Positions 54,282 through 63,213 of a DNA stretch of 64,000 nt are shown here, piece by piece. The stretch lies in assembly GCA_963760125.1 (NCBI GenBank), contig CAVXBV010000001.1:1-64000 (forward strand), written 5' to 3'. This stretch comes from RYN-111 sp963760125. Its GTDB lineage: Bacteria > Actinomycetota > Actinomycetes > Mycobacteriales > SCTD01. A program made the translations under genes and the position numbers. Within the stretch, counting starts at the first letter, position 1, and every line of letters starts with the position of its first letter. The notes beneath the pieces were generated by a model that saw only the letters and a program-made list of their open reading frames with translations, was not told where the DNA came from and ran no database searches.

Positions 54282-56322
54282 CGGCCAGGACGACCCCCGG
54301 CTCCGCCGTCCCGGTGGCCAGCACCACGTCGTAGGACGTGGCCCACGGCGCACCGGGCAGGGTCACGCCGGCCTCCTCGGCGCCGAGGTTGAGGACCAGC
54401 AGGAAGCTGTCGTCCTCGACCCGCTGACCCCGCGGCCCTCGGGTCTTGATCCCCCGTCCGTCGAGGTACATCGCGATCACGTGCTGCGCCGGGTCGAACC
54501 ACTCTGTGTCGGTGAGCTCGGCGCCGTCGGCGCCGAACCACGCGATGTCCTTGACCCCGTTGGACCCCAGCGACCGACCGCTGAAGAAGGCCTTCTGCCG
54601 GAAGACCGGGTGGGCGTGTCTCAGGGCCAGCAGCTGCGACACCAGGTTGGAGAGCTCGGTGCCCTCGGGGGTCGGCGTCCAGTCCACCCACGAGACCTCG
54701 TTGTCCTGGCAGTAGGGGTTGTTGTTCCCGCCCTGTGTGCGGAACAGCTCGTCGCCCATCGTCAGCATCGGCACCCCGGTCGACAGCAGCAGCGTCGTCA
54801 GCAGGTTCTTCACCTGCCGAAGCCGCAGGGCCTGCACCTCGACGTCGGTGGTCTCGCCTTCGACCCCGCAGTTCCACGACCGGTTGTGCGACTCCCCGTC
54901 ACGGCCCTGCTCGCCGTTGGCGTCGTTGTGCTTGGTCTCGTAGGTCGTGAGGTCCCGCATCGTGAAGCCGTCGTGCGCGGTCACGAAGTTGATGGAGGCG
55001 TAGGGGCGGCGGCCGTCGTCCTGGTACAGGTCGCTCGATCCGGACAGCCGGTAGGCCAGCTCGCGGACCCCCTGCTGCTCGCCGCGCCAGACGTCACGGA
55101 CGGTGTCGCGGTACTTGCCGTTCCACTCGGTCCAGAGCGGCGGGAACTCCCCGACCTGGTAGCCGCCCTCACCGAGGTCCCAGGGCTCGGCGATGAGCTT
55201 CACCTGGCTCACCACCGGGTCCTGCTGGATCACGTCGAAGAACGCCGACAGCTTGTCGACGTCGTGCATCGACCGGGCCAGCGCCGAGGCGAGGTCGAAG
55301 CGGAACCCGTCGACGTGCATCTCTGTCACCCAGTACCGCAGGGAGTCCATGAGCAGCTGCAGCACGTGCGGGTTGCGGGCGTCGAGGGTGTTCCCGCAGC
55401 CGGTGTAGTCGCGGTAGCTCGCGGGATCCGTCTCCTCGAGGCGGTAGTAGTGCGCGTTGTCGATCCCGCGGAACGACAGGGTGGGACCGGTCTCGTCACC
55501 CTCGGCGGTGTGGTTGTAGACGACGTCGAGCAGTACCTCGATGCCGGCGGCGTGGAGTGCCCGGACCATCGCCTTGAACTCGCGCACCTGCTCCCCGCGG
55601 GAGCCGCTGGCGCTGAAGCCGGCGTGCGGCGCGAAGTAGCCCAGCGAGTTGTACCCCCAGTAGTTCGTCAGGTCCCGCCGCAGCAGGTGCGGTTCGGAGA
55701 CGAAGTGGTGCACGGGCATGAGCTCGACGGCGGTGATCCCGAGCCGCTGCAGGTGGGCGATCGCGGCGGGGTGCGCCAGCCCGGCGTAGGTGCCGCGCAG
55801 CTCCTGCGGGATGTCGGGGTGCAGCGCGGTGAAGCCCTTGACGTGGAGCTCGTAGATGACGGTGTCGGACCACGCGTGGTGCGGTCGGTGGTGGTCGTCG
55901 CCCCAGGGGAAGGCGTCATGCACGACCACCGACTTCGGGACGTACGGCGCGCTGTCGCGGTGGTCTTGGTGGCCGTCCCCCTCGCCGAACACGGCGTCGT
56001 GCAAGGCGAAGTCGCCGTCGATGGCCCGGGCGTAGGGATCGACCAGCAGCTTGCTCGGGTTGAAGCGCAGCCCCCGCTCAGGGGCGTACGGGCCGTCGAC
56101 CCGGAAGCCGTACCGCTGGCCCGGACCGACCTGCGGCAGGTAGCCGTGCCAGACGTGGTGGGTCGACTCCTCGAGGGGGATGCGCCTCTCACGTCCGGCC
56201 TCATCGAACAGGCACACGTCCACGGCTTCAGCGCCCTGGCTGAACAGCGCCAGGTTGGTGCCCTCGCCGTCCCACGTGGCGCCCAGCGGCGTGGGTGCCC
56301 CTGGCCAGGGTCGCTGCGTCAT
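54235..56322 (-). CDS. glgX: Glycogen debranching enzyme GlgX
   Basis: A 695-residue GH13 isoamylase-type debranching enzyme, working after GlgP. N-terminal CBM48, then barrel with nucleophile Asp in DGFRFDLASALARS and Glu in LIAEPWDLGEGGYQVGEF; TMGDELFRTQGGNNNPYCQD is a family mark. ATG 56322 follows TAGGTT by 7 bases and is preferred over GTG 56328. Convergent overlap of 47 bases with the GGDEF gene. Confidence 0.95.
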   Translation of the reverse strand: MTQRPWPGAPTPLGATWDGEGTNLALFSQGAEAVDVCLFDEAGRERRIPLEESTHHVWHGYLPQVGPGQRYGFRVDGPYAPERGLRFNPSKLLVDPYARAIDGDFALHDAVFGEGDGHQDHRDSAPYVPKSVVVHDAFPWGDDHHRPHHAWSDTVIYELHVKGFTALHPDIPQELRGTYAGLAHPAAIAHLQRLGITAVELMPVHHFVSEPHLLRRDLTNYWGYNSLGYFAPHAGFSASGSRGEQVREFKAMVRALHAAGIEVLLDVVYNHTAEGDETGPTLSFRGIDNAHYYRLEETDPASYRDYTGCGNTLDARNPHVLQLLMDSLRYWVTEMHVDGFRFDLASALARSMHDVDKLSAFFDVIQQDPVVSQVKLIAEPWDLGEGGYQVGEFPPLWTEWNGKYRDTVRDVWRGEQQGVRELAYRLSGSSDLYQDDGRRPYASINFVTAHDGFTMRDLTTYETKHNDANGEQGRDGESHNRSWNCGVEGETTDVEVQALRLRQVKNLLTTLLLSTGVPMLTMGDELFRTQGGNNNPYCQDNEVSWVDWTPTPEGTELSNLVSQLLALRHAHPVFRQKAFFSGRSLGSNGVKDIAWFGADGAELTDTEWFDPAQHVIAMYLDGRGIKTRGPRGQRVEDDSFLLVLNLGAEEAGVTLPGAPWATSYDVVLATGTAEPGVVLAVTGRSVVLLRADRPA

Positions 56323-56329
56323 GCGCACG

Positions 56330-56335
56330 AACCTA
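56330..56335 (-). promoter_or_regulatory. -10 element of glgX (leaderless pattern)
   Basis: TAGGTT on the minus strand, 7 bases before ATG 56322, overlapping the end of the upstream hydrolase gene. Confidence 0.45.
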
Positions 56336-57244
56336 CGACGCGGGCGTGGCCTTGCCCCGCGGTCGGGTCGAGGAGCGGCGCTCCCGCGGCAGCAGGTCGG
56401 CGAGCGACGAGCCCTCCGGCAGGACGAGCGACTGACCGCGCTTGCTGCGCTCCAGCATCGCGTGCACGACGAGGGCGTTGCGGATCAGCGAGGAGAACTC
56501 CTCCGGTTGAGCGAGCAGCCAGCCGTGCCGTCCGGTGACCGTCTCGCTCGGCAGGCTGCCGGCCACGTCGGCCAGCGAACCCGGGAGGATGAGCTTGTCG
56601 TCGTCGCCCCAGATGAACAGGACCGGCAGGCCGGACACCACCAGGCTCGCCGCCTCATCGGCGAGGTTGGCGGTCACGGCCAGGCGTGCGGTGAGCAGGG
56701 ACGTGACCGGGCGACGGACCAGGTTGGGGACCAGCGCGCGCAGCATCGAGGGCGCCGACCGGGCGACGGCGCGGGGCGAGAGCTCGGTGACCGTCCCGAC
56801 GGCCCAGCGCAACCACGAGGCGTCCACCAGACCGACGCGTCGTCCGGGGGCACCGCCGACCGAGTTGATGAGCGTCAGGGACCGCACGCGGTCGGGCCGA
56901 TCGGTCGCGAGCTGGATCGCCACCCCGCCGCCGAAGGAGTGCCCGACGACGAACGCCGGTTCGAGCCCCAGGACGTCGAGCAGCCGACCGACCCGTCGGG
57001 CGTACGACGGAAGGTCGATCTCCGACAGCGGCGGGCTCTCGCTCCCGGCGAAACCAGGGAGGGCGGGAGCGATGACGCGCACCCCCGCCGCCGTGAGGCG
57101 CAAGATGCCGTTCGCGTAGGTCTGCGGTCCCAGCCCCCAACCGTGCAGGAACAGCAGGGGGTCGCCGGTGCCTGCCTCCATCACCCGCACGGCCTCGCCG
57201 TCGACCGACACCGTCCGCCAGGTCGGTCGCGCGCGAGGGCTCAC
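56333..57244 (-). CDS. Alpha/beta fold hydrolase
   Basis: A 303-residue alpha/beta hydrolase: oxyanion segment LLFLHGWGLGPQTYANG, nucleophile Ser in VVGHSFGGGVA, acid in FIWGDDDKLILPG, His in VTGRHGWLL. The basic C-terminal tail is unusual for the family. GTG 57244 overlaps the acidic unknown gene by 4 bases. Substrate unknown. The 10-base gap to glgX contains the glgX start region. Confidence 0.83.
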   Translation of the reverse strand: MSPRARPTWRTVSVDGEAVRVMEAGTGDPLLFLHGWGLGPQTYANGILRLTAAGVRVIAPALPGFAGSESPPLSEIDLPSYARRVGRLLDVLGLEPAFVVGHSFGGGVAIQLATDRPDRVRSLTLINSVGGAPGRRVGLVDASWLRWAVGTVTELSPRAVARSAPSMLRALVPNLVRRPVTSLLTARLAVTANLADEAASLVVSGLPVLFIWGDDDKLILPGSLADVAGSLPSETVTGRHGWLLAQPEEFSSLIRNALVVHAMLERSKRGQSLVLPEGSSLADLLPRERRSSTRPRGKATPAS

Positions 57245-57930
57245 GGGGTGGCCTCGTGACCGGGGAGGCCGGCGTGACGGCGGACGTGCTCGTCGACGAG
57301 GGCCTCGTGCGTCAGGTCGGCCGTCGACAGTGGCCCATGGCGCAGCACCAGGTGCCCGAGGCACTTCTCGTGGTCGGCGAGCAGGTCGGCCCACGAGTCG
57401 ATCAGCGCCGCGGCGGCGACCAGCGCCTCGAGGCGGACGCGCAGGGGCAGCAGCAGCAAGGACCGCTCCAGCTCCGAGACGACGGCTTCGCCGAGGACCT
57501 CGAGCTCCGAGATCGGGTCGAGGTCGAACAGCCCCTCCGGTTCGTCGTCGAGCGGGCTCAGCTCGGACAGGTCGATCTCGTCGAGCCCGATCTGGCCGGG
57601 GCTCTGGTCGGGTTCGACGTCCCAGACGGAGTCGTCGTCCTCCTCCTCGTCCCACGTGCCCTCGACGTCCTCGAGGGACAGGCCCGACTCGGCGGCCCAC
57701 CGCGCTTCCTCCTCGAGGTCGATCTCCGCAGGCAAGGCGGCGAAGAAGGCGTCCTGCCAGCGGTCGACCAGGGTGCGCACGGCGTCGCACCGCTCGAGGG
57801 CTCCCCCCAGGTCGCCGCTCGTCGGGACAAGCAGCGCTGCAGCGAGGGTCGCTGCCGCCTCCGCCGGGAGGTCCTCCAGCGGATCAGCCGAGCTGACGGT
57901 GTGGACCACACCGCGCGAGTCACGAAACAC
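57241..57930 (-). CDS. Acidic hypothetical protein
   Basis: A 229-residue cytosolic protein of no known family. The middle (residues 70-140) is extremely acidic (DEEEDDDSVWDVEPD), flanked by helical segments that look alike on both sides (PAEAAATLAAALLVP; RVRLEALVAAAALIDSW). The GTG start follows TACGCT by 6 bases. It overlaps the hydrolase gene by 4 bases, so they are translated together. Function unknown; it may bind a basic partner, perhaps the hydrolase with its basic tail (inference). Confidence 0.7.
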   Translation of the reverse strand: MFRDSRGVVHTVSSADPLEDLPAEAAATLAAALLVPTSGDLGGALERCDAVRTLVDRWQDAFFAALPAEIDLEEEARWAAESGLSLEDVEGTWDEEEDDDSVWDVEPDQSPGQIGLDEIDLSELSPLDDEPEGLFDLDPISELEVLGEAVVSELERSLLLLPLRVRLEALVAAAALIDSWADLLADHEKCLGHLVLRHGPLSTADLTHEALVDEHVRRHAGLPGHEATP

Positions 57931-57936
57931 GGGACG

Positions 57937-57946
57937 AGCGTAGGGT
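57937..57946. promoter_or_regulatory. Divergent -10 elements sharing one TA pair
   Basis: AGCGTAGGGT. Minus strand TACGCT (complement of 57937-57942) serves the acidic protein gene (6 bases to GTG). Plus strand TAGGGT (57941-57946) fits the enoyl-CoA hydratase, with a 26-base leader holding GGGAGG. The TA at 57941-57942 is common to both, so the two promoters should exclude each other. Confidence 0.45.
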
Positions 57947-57978
57947 CCCGGCGACGGATCAACGGGAGGACGGGACAG

Positions 57979-58758
57979 ATGGGCGAGTTCGTGCGGCTCG
58001 AGGTCGAGGGCGGGATCGGGACGATTCGCCTCGACCGGCCGAAGATGAACGCCATCAACAGCCAGATCCAGGTCGAGCTGCGCGAGGCCGCGCTGGAAGC
58101 CGGCACCCGCGAGGACGTGCGCGCCGTCGTCCTGTACGGCGGGGAGCGGGTGTTCGCTGCGGGCGCGGACATCAAGGAGATGGAGACCATCACCTACGCC
58201 CAGATGCTGTCGTACGGCACGTCGCTCCAGGACTGCTTCAAGGTCGTGGCCAAGCTCCCGAAGCCCGTCGTCGCTGCCGTCACCGGCTTCGCCCTCGGTG
58301 GCGGCTTCGAGCTCGCCCTGACGGCGGATTTCCGCGTCCTGGGCGAGAGCGCGCAGGTGGGGGTCCCCGAGATCCTGCTGGGGGTCATCCCCGGCGCCGG
58401 CGGGACCCAGCGGCTGAGCCGCCTGGTCGGCCCGGCCAAGGCCAAGGACCTCGTGTTCAGCGGCCGCTTCGTCAAGGCCGAGGAGGCGCTGGCCCTCGGC
58501 ATCGCCGACAAGGTGGTGCCCGACGCCGACGTCTACACCGCGGCGCGGGAGATGTGCGCGCGCTGGGTCAACGGTCCCGCGGTGGCGCTGCGCGCGGCCA
58601 AGCAGGCCGTCGACGAGGGCCTCGAGCTCGACCTCGATGCCGGCCTCCGGCTCGAGACCTCCTTGTTCGCCGGCCTGTTCGCCACCGACGACCAGAAGGC
58701 CGGCATGCGCAGCTTCGTCGACAACGGACCGGGCAAGGCCACCTTCACCGGTTCCTGA
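57979..58758 (+). CDS. Enoyl-CoA hydratase/isomerase family protein
   Basis: A 259-residue crotonase. Oxyanion-hole residues are in FAAGADIKEM and ALGGGFELALTAD; both catalytic Glu are kept (GGGFE and VPEILLGVIPGAGGTQRL), so hydratase activity is likely. It could supply crotonyl-CoA from 3-hydroxybutyryl-CoA for ccr. GGGAGG is 9 bases before ATG 57979. Next to etfBA, with which it shares the lipid/acyl-CoA theme. Confidence 0.9.
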   Translation: MGEFVRLEVEGGIGTIRLDRPKMNAINSQIQVELREAALEAGTREDVRAVVLYGGERVFAAGADIKEMETITYAQMLSYGTSLQDCFKVVAKLPKPVVAAVTGFALGGGFELALTADFRVLGESAQVGVPEILLGVIPGAGGTQRLSRLVGPAKAKDLVFSGRFVKAEEALALGIADKVVPDADVYTAAREMCARWVNGPAVALRAAKQAVDEGLELDLDAGLRLETSLFAGLFATDDQKAGMRSFVDNGPGKATFTGS

Positions 58759-58799
58759 GCCCAGTGGCGCAGGTCACCCGCCGCGAGGTTGCCGGGTTG

Positions 58800-58814
58800 C
58801 TACCGGCGGGTAAC
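58800..58814 (+). promoter_or_regulatory. Operator site C: 15-bp near-palindrome before etfBA
   Basis: CTACCGGCGGGTAAC, core TACCG-GC-GGGTA. It has the same orientation toward its gene as sites A and B but lies 145 bases before etfB. No perfect -10 overlaps it (TAACAA). Confidence 0.65.
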
Positions 58815-58959
58815 AATCAGGGGGACGAGGGCGGTGACGGGCGCGGACGTGCGCGCCGATAGCGTGTCACCCATCCTCGACAGCAGGATCTCGCGCGGTC
58901 CACCGCGCGGCGCAAGCCGACATGCGGTCCACAACTTCGGCAAGGAGCATGAGCCACCC

Positions 58960-59739
58960 GTGAACATCGTCGTACTGGTGAAGCAGGTGCCCGACACCTG
59001 GGCCGAGCGCAAGCTCAACGAGTCGGACAAGACGTTGGACCGCGCGTCGGTCGACGTCGTCATGAACGAGATCGACGAGTACGCCGTCGAGGAGGCGCTC
59101 CGCCTCAAGGAGGCCCAGGGCGGCGAGGTCACGATCCTCACCATGGGCCCGGACCGGGCTGTCGAGACCATCCGCAAGGCGCTGTCGATGGGCGCCGACA
59201 AGGCCGTCCACCTCAGCGACGACGCCCTCAAGGGCAGTGACGCCGTACAGACGTCCGCGGCCATCGCGAAGGTCCTCGAGGGCCTGGAGTTCGACCTGGT
59301 CATCGCCGGGTCCGAGGCCACCGACTCGCGCATGGCCATCATGGGTGCGCTGCTGTCCGAGCGCCTCGGCCTGCCGCAGCTGACCGGAGCCCGCAAGCTC
59401 ACGATCGAGGGCACCACCGCCACGATCGAGCGGCAGACCGACAACGGGTACGCCGTGGTCACCGCCGCGCTCCCCGCCATCGTCTCGGTCGTCGAGAAGA
59501 TCAACGAGCCCCGCTACCCGTCCTTCAAGGGCATCATGGCTGCGAAGAGCAAGCCGCTCGACACCAAGACCCTGGCCGACACCGGCCTCGACGCCGGCAC
59601 CGTGGGGCTCGCCTCCGCGCCGTCGCAGGTCGTGTCGTTCTCGAACAAGCCGCCGCGCCAGGCGGGTCAGATCGTCAAGGACGAAGGTGACGGCGGCGCC
59701 AAGGTCGCCGAGTTCCTCGCGTCGCAGAAGTTCGTCTGA
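58960..59739 (+). CDS. etfB: Electron transfer flavoprotein subunit beta
   Basis: A 259-residue ETF beta, which with alpha takes electrons from acyl-CoA dehydrogenases. N-terminus NIVVLVKQVPDTWAERKL, AMP-binding motif region VIAGSEATDSRMAIMGALL and the C-terminal arm are typical. I chose GTG 58960, which has the family N-terminus and AAGGAG 12 bases upstream. Probably co-transcribed with etfA 14 bases downstream; operator site C lies upstream. Confidence 0.95.
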   Translation: MNIVVLVKQVPDTWAERKLNESDKTLDRASVDVVMNEIDEYAVEEALRLKEAQGGEVTILTMGPDRAVETIRKALSMGADKAVHLSDDALKGSDAVQTSAAIAKVLEGLEFDLVIAGSEATDSRMAIMGALLSERLGLPQLTGARKLTIEGTTATIERQTDNGYAVVTAALPAIVSVVEKINEPRYPSFKGIMAAKSKPLDTKTLADTGLDAGTVGLASAPSQVVSFSNKPPRQAGQIVKDEGDGGAKVAEFLASQKFV

Positions 59740-59753
59740 GAGGCAAGGAAAAC

Positions 59754-60707
59754 ATGTCTGAGGTCCTCGTTCTCATCGAGCACGTCGAGGGAACCCCCAA
59801 GAAGGTCAGCTTCGAGCTGCTCGCGCTCGCCAAGACGCTCGGCAGCCCGTCGGCTGTCGTGCTCGGCGCCAACGCGGCCAAGGCCGTCGACGCGCTGAAG
59901 GCGTTCGGCGCCGACAAGCTCTACATCGACGAGTCGTCCGACCACGACGACTTCCTCGCCGGCCCGAAGGCGGCGCTGCTCGCGCAGCTCGTCGGCTCCG
60001 CGAGCCCGGTCGCCGTCCTCGTCCCGGCCACGGCCGAGGGCAAGGAGGTCGCGGCGCGCCTCGCCGTCAAGACCGGTGGCGGCCTGCTCACCGACGCGGT
60101 CGGTGTCACGACCGAGCTCGTCGCGGAGCAGCCGATCTTCGGTGGCTCGGTCGTCGTGTCGTCCAAGATCGCGACCGGTACGCCGATCATCGCCGTCCGG
60201 GCGAACTCCACCGCCCCCGTCGAGGGAGCGGGTGCCGGAACCGTCGAGAACGTCACGGTCACCGCGTCCGACGCCGACAAGGCCGCTCGGGTGACCGAGC
60301 GCGTGGTCGAGGCCAAGGGCGGTCGCCCCGACCTCGGGGAGGCGAGCATCGTCGTCTCGGGTGGTCGCGGTGTCGGCTCGCCGGAGAACTTCTCCATCAT
60401 CGAGGCGCTCGCGGACTCCCTCGGCGCGGCTGTCGGCGCCTCGCGCGCCGCCACCGACGCCGGCTGGTACCCGCACCAGAACCAGGTAGGACAGACCGGC
60501 CGCACCGTGTCACCGCAGCTCTACATCGCGGCCGGCATCTCCGGAGCCATCCAGCACCGCGCCGGCATGCAGACCTCGAAGACGATCGTGGCCATCAACA
60601 AGGACCCCGAGGCGCCGATCTTCGAGCTCGCCGACTTCGGCCTCGTGGGCGACCTCAACACGGTCGTCCCGGCGTTGACCGAGGAGATCACCAAGCGCAA
60701 GGGCTAG
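59754..60707 (+). CDS. etfA: Electron transfer flavoprotein subunit alpha
   Basis: A 317-residue ETF alpha. The FAD-binding domain in the second half shows VSGGRGVGSPENF and GQTGRTVSPQLYIAAGISG then IQH. AAGGA precedes ATG 59754. It passes electrons to ETF-quinone oxidoreductase, which is not in this window. A methylsuccinyl-CoA dehydrogenase, which would use ETF in the ethylmalonyl-CoA pathway, is also not seen here. Confidence 0.95.
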   Translation: MSEVLVLIEHVEGTPKKVSFELLALAKTLGSPSAVVLGANAAKAVDALKAFGADKLYIDESSDHDDFLAGPKAALLAQLVGSASPVAVLVPATAEGKEVAARLAVKTGGGLLTDAVGVTTELVAEQPIFGGSVVVSSKIATGTPIIAVRANSTAPVEGAGAGTVENVTVTASDADKAARVTERVVEAKGGRPDLGEASIVVSGGRGVGSPENFSIIEALADSLGAAVGASRAATDAGWYPHQNQVGQTGRTVSPQLYIAAGISGAIQHRAGMQTSKTIVAINKDPEAPIFELADFGLVGDLNTVVPALTEEITKRKG

Positions 60708-60720
60708 ACCCCCGAACGTC

Positions 60721-60757
60721 CGAGAGGCCCGTACCGCTCGCCGGTACGGGCCTCTCG
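60721..60757. terminator. Terminator hairpin after etfA
   Basis: 15-bp perfect stem (60721-60735 with 60743-60757) and 7-base loop between convergent etfA and SDR genes; the strongest such element in the window. Confidence 0.8.
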
Positions 60758-60778
60758 CGTGTCATCGGAGGAGCGCTC

Positions 60779-61681
60779 CTAGAGGTCGTAGGTGACGCCG
60801 GTCAGCTCCTCGCTGACCTCCCACAGGCGCGCGGCATCCTCGAGGCTCTTGGCCAGCCGCGTCGTCGTCGCCTTCTTCGGGTGGCCGCGCAGGTCGAGCA
60901 GGTGGGGGCCGTAGTAGTCGCCGCCCTGCACGTCGGGCATCGTGGCGGCGTACAGCTGCGGCCAGGCGCCCTGCTTGTCGCTCTGCGCCAGGACCCGGTT
61001 GCCGACCTTCATGAGCCCCTCGAAAAACGCCTGACCCTGGCCCTGCTGCAGGTGGGTGGACGCATACCCGGGGTGGGCCGCGGCGGCTAGCAGGGTGCCG
61101 TGCGCACGTCGATCGAGCTCCGCCGTGAAGAGCAGGTTCGCCAGCTTGGACTGGCCGTAGCGCCGCCAGCGGTGGTAGCTGCGGTCGGCCGGGAGGTCGG
61201 TGAAGTCCATGCGCCCGATCACGTGGGCGCCGCTCGCCACCGTGATGACGCGCGGTGCGCTCCCCTGGCGCAGCAGGGGGAGCAGTCGGCCGGTCAGGGC
61301 GAAGTGGCCGAAGTGGTTGGTGCCCAGCTGCAGCTCGAAGCCGTCCACTGTGCGTCCCTGCGGGACGGCCATGATGCCCGCGTTGTTGACCAGCAGGTCA
61401 AGCTGCGTCACCCGCTCGCCGACCTCCTTGACCGCCTGCTCCACGCTCGCCAGCGAGGCGAGGTCCATGGCCACGAGCTCGACGTTCGCGCCGGTCGCCT
61501 CCGCGCGGACCCGGCGGAGAGCGTCCTGCGCCTTGGTCGGGTTGCGGCACGCCATGAGGACGCGTGCTCCCGCACGGGCGAGCTCGACCGTCGTCCAGAA
61601 GCCGAGGCCGGAGTTCGCTCCCGTCACGAGAGCCGTACGGCCGGTCTGGTCGGGCAGGTCGGTGGGGGTCCAGCGCGTCAT
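60779..61681 (-). CDS. SDR-family oxidoreductase (retinol dehydrogenase-like)
   Basis: A 300-residue SDR. TGANSGLG cofactor motif near residue 20, NNAGIM, Ser in TVASGAH, catalytic Tyr-x3-Lys in RYGQSKLAN. The group includes protochlorophyllide/retinol-type reductases but most bacterial members have unknown substrates. ATG 61681 has no clear ribosome site. Divergent from the adenylate-forming-like gene. Confidence 0.88.
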   Translation of the reverse strand: MTRWTPTDLPDQTGRTALVTGANSGLGFWTTVELARAGARVLMACRNPTKAQDALRRVRAEATGANVELVAMDLASLASVEQAVKEVGERVTQLDLLVNNAGIMAVPQGRTVDGFELQLGTNHFGHFALTGRLLPLLRQGSAPRVITVASGAHVIGRMDFTDLPADRSYHRWRRYGQSKLANLLFTAELDRRAHGTLLAAAAHPGYASTHLQQGQGQAFFEGLMKVGNRVLAQSDKQGAWPQLYAATMPDVQGGDYYGPHLLDLRGHPKKATTTRLAKSLEDAARLWEVSEELTGVTYDL

Positions 61682-61707
61682 GCCGCCAGCCTGCCACGTC
61701 GCCTCCC

Positions 61708-61713
61708 TAGACT
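61708..61713 (+). promoter_or_regulatory. -10 element of the degenerate adenylate-forming gene (leaderless pattern)
   Basis: TAGACT, 6 bases before ATG 61720. Confidence 0.45.
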
Positions 61714-61719
61714 CCGGGC

Positions 61720-63117
61720 ATGCCTTCGTGGGATCGCAAGAACGACAAGCAGCAGGCCCAGGCGCAGGGACGTGCCCTCAAGGTCCAGGTCGTCGACGCC
61801 GTAGGACCCTTCTCGCCGTACTGGCGCGACCGGCTCAAGGCGCTCGGTACCTCTGCCGGCACCCTCACGACGGTGGAGGCCCTCGCGGCTCTCCCGGCCG
61901 TGGGTGAGCGCGACCTGTGCCCCGACGGCGACCCAGCGCGGGCGGCGGGACTCGTGCTGCAGGCCGGCGAGTCCGGCTGGGCGCTGCACACCGAGGGGCC
62001 GCGACTGCGTCGCGCGCTGAGCAGCCGGCTGGTCCGGTCCGGCTCGTACCGCGCCCTCGTCGAGGCGGACACCCGACCCACCTCCTTCGTGTACGCCGGC
62101 CTGGGGCTCCGGTTCCCGCTGGCCAGCACGCGCAGCGACCTCGACGTCGTGGCCCGCGCGGGCGCGCGGTTGTGGCAGGTCCTGGGGCTGACCCGCTCAG
62201 CCGTCCTCGTGTCCGGCCTGCCGTCGGGGCGCACCGCCTCGTCCCAGGCGCTCGAGCTCGCGGCCCTCGGCGCCGGCTCTCCGGCGCTGGCGGTCTCCGA
62301 CGACGTCCACGCGTTGACGGACGCCCTCGCGCTGCTTCCCGCGACGGTGCTGGCGCTGCCGGTCCATCGGGCCGCTGACCTGCTCGACGACCTCGACGAG
62401 GCCGGCGCCGCCCTCGGCGCCGTCACGACCCTGCTGCTGGTCGGTGCACCGTCGGCGGAGGAGCGCGCCGACGTCGCTGCGGCACTCACCCGTTCCGGTC
62501 TGACGGCCAAGGCGCTGGCGGTGCACGTGCCCGACGGGCACCGGCTCATGTGGGGCGAGTGCGCGGAGGGCGGGCCTGGCCTGCACACCTACCCCGACCT
62601 CGAGCTCGTCCAGTTGGTCGATCCGGAGACGGGGGAGGCTGGCCGGTCGTCCGGCCCGCAGGAGGTCGTGCTGACCCAGCTCGGGCTGCGGGGCAGCGCC
62701 CTGCTCCGCTGGCGCACCGCCGATCTCGCCGACGAGGTCGCGACCCGCGCCTGCCCCGGGTGCGGCCGCACCGTCCCGCGCGTGGTCGGGCTGCAGCGCC
62801 GGGCGCTCGTTCCCGAGCTCGAACTGCGCGCCGGACGCCGCGCTGTCGACCTGCGCGGCGTCTCGGGGGCCCTACTGGGGCGCTCGGACGTCGTGGACTG
62901 GCGGGTCGTGGTGGTGCCGAGCGCGCGCGGCGCGCACACCGACGTGGTCGTCCACGTCGTTCCCGGCGAGGGCGAGGAACCGGCCGACGTCGCGGTCGCC
63001 GTCGCCCGGGACGTCCGTGCCGCGACGGGGTTCTTGCCGTCGCAGGTCGTGGTCGCCGAGGCCGGAGACCTGCCCGCGGGCGAGGCCCTGAGCGGTCGGT
63101 TGTTGGCGAGCGCCTAG
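61720..63117 (+). CDS. Degenerate PaaK-like adenylate-forming protein
   Basis: A 465-residue protein with the outline of phenylacetate-CoA ligase-like enzymes: N-terminal FSPYWRDRLKALG, the DLADEVATRACPGCGRTVPRVVG segment near residue 350 with a CxxC pair, and a C-terminal SDVVDWRVVV domain. I do not see the usual Ser/Thr/Gly-rich phosphate loop or a strong ATP-binding motif, so catalysis is doubtful. It may be a binding protein or an enzyme with another activity. TAGACT is 6 bases before the ATG. Upstream of a cysteine desulfurase. Confidence 0.65.
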   Translation: MPSWDRKNDKQQAQAQGRALKVQVVDAVGPFSPYWRDRLKALGTSAGTLTTVEALAALPAVGERDLCPDGDPARAAGLVLQAGESGWALHTEGPRLRRALSSRLVRSGSYRALVEADTRPTSFVYAGLGLRFPLASTRSDLDVVARAGARLWQVLGLTRSAVLVSGLPSGRTASSQALELAALGAGSPALAVSDDVHALTDALALLPATVLALPVHRAADLLDDLDEAGAALGAVTTLLLVGAPSAEERADVAAALTRSGLTAKALAVHVPDGHRLMWGECAEGGPGLHTYPDLELVQLVDPETGEAGRSSGPQEVVLTQLGLRGSALLRWRTADLADEVATRACPGCGRTVPRVVGLQRRALVPELELRAGRRAVDLRGVSGALLGRSDVVDWRVVVVPSARGAHTDVVVHVVPGEGEEPADVAVAVARDVRAATGFLPSQVVVAEAGDLPAGEALSGRLLASA

Positions 63118-63201
63118 GTCGCTGCGCTGGGCGGTGACGCGCCCCGTACTCGTTGCACGCTCTCCCCCGCAGGCGGACGCACCCTCCGCGCCGGCCGCGG
63201 C

Positions 63202-63207
63202 TACGCT
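63202..63207 (+). promoter_or_regulatory. -10 element of the cysteine desulfurase gene (leaderless pattern)
   Basis: TACGCT, 6 bases before GTG 63214; no ribosome site. Confidence 0.45.
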
Positions 63208-63213
63208 CGACCC

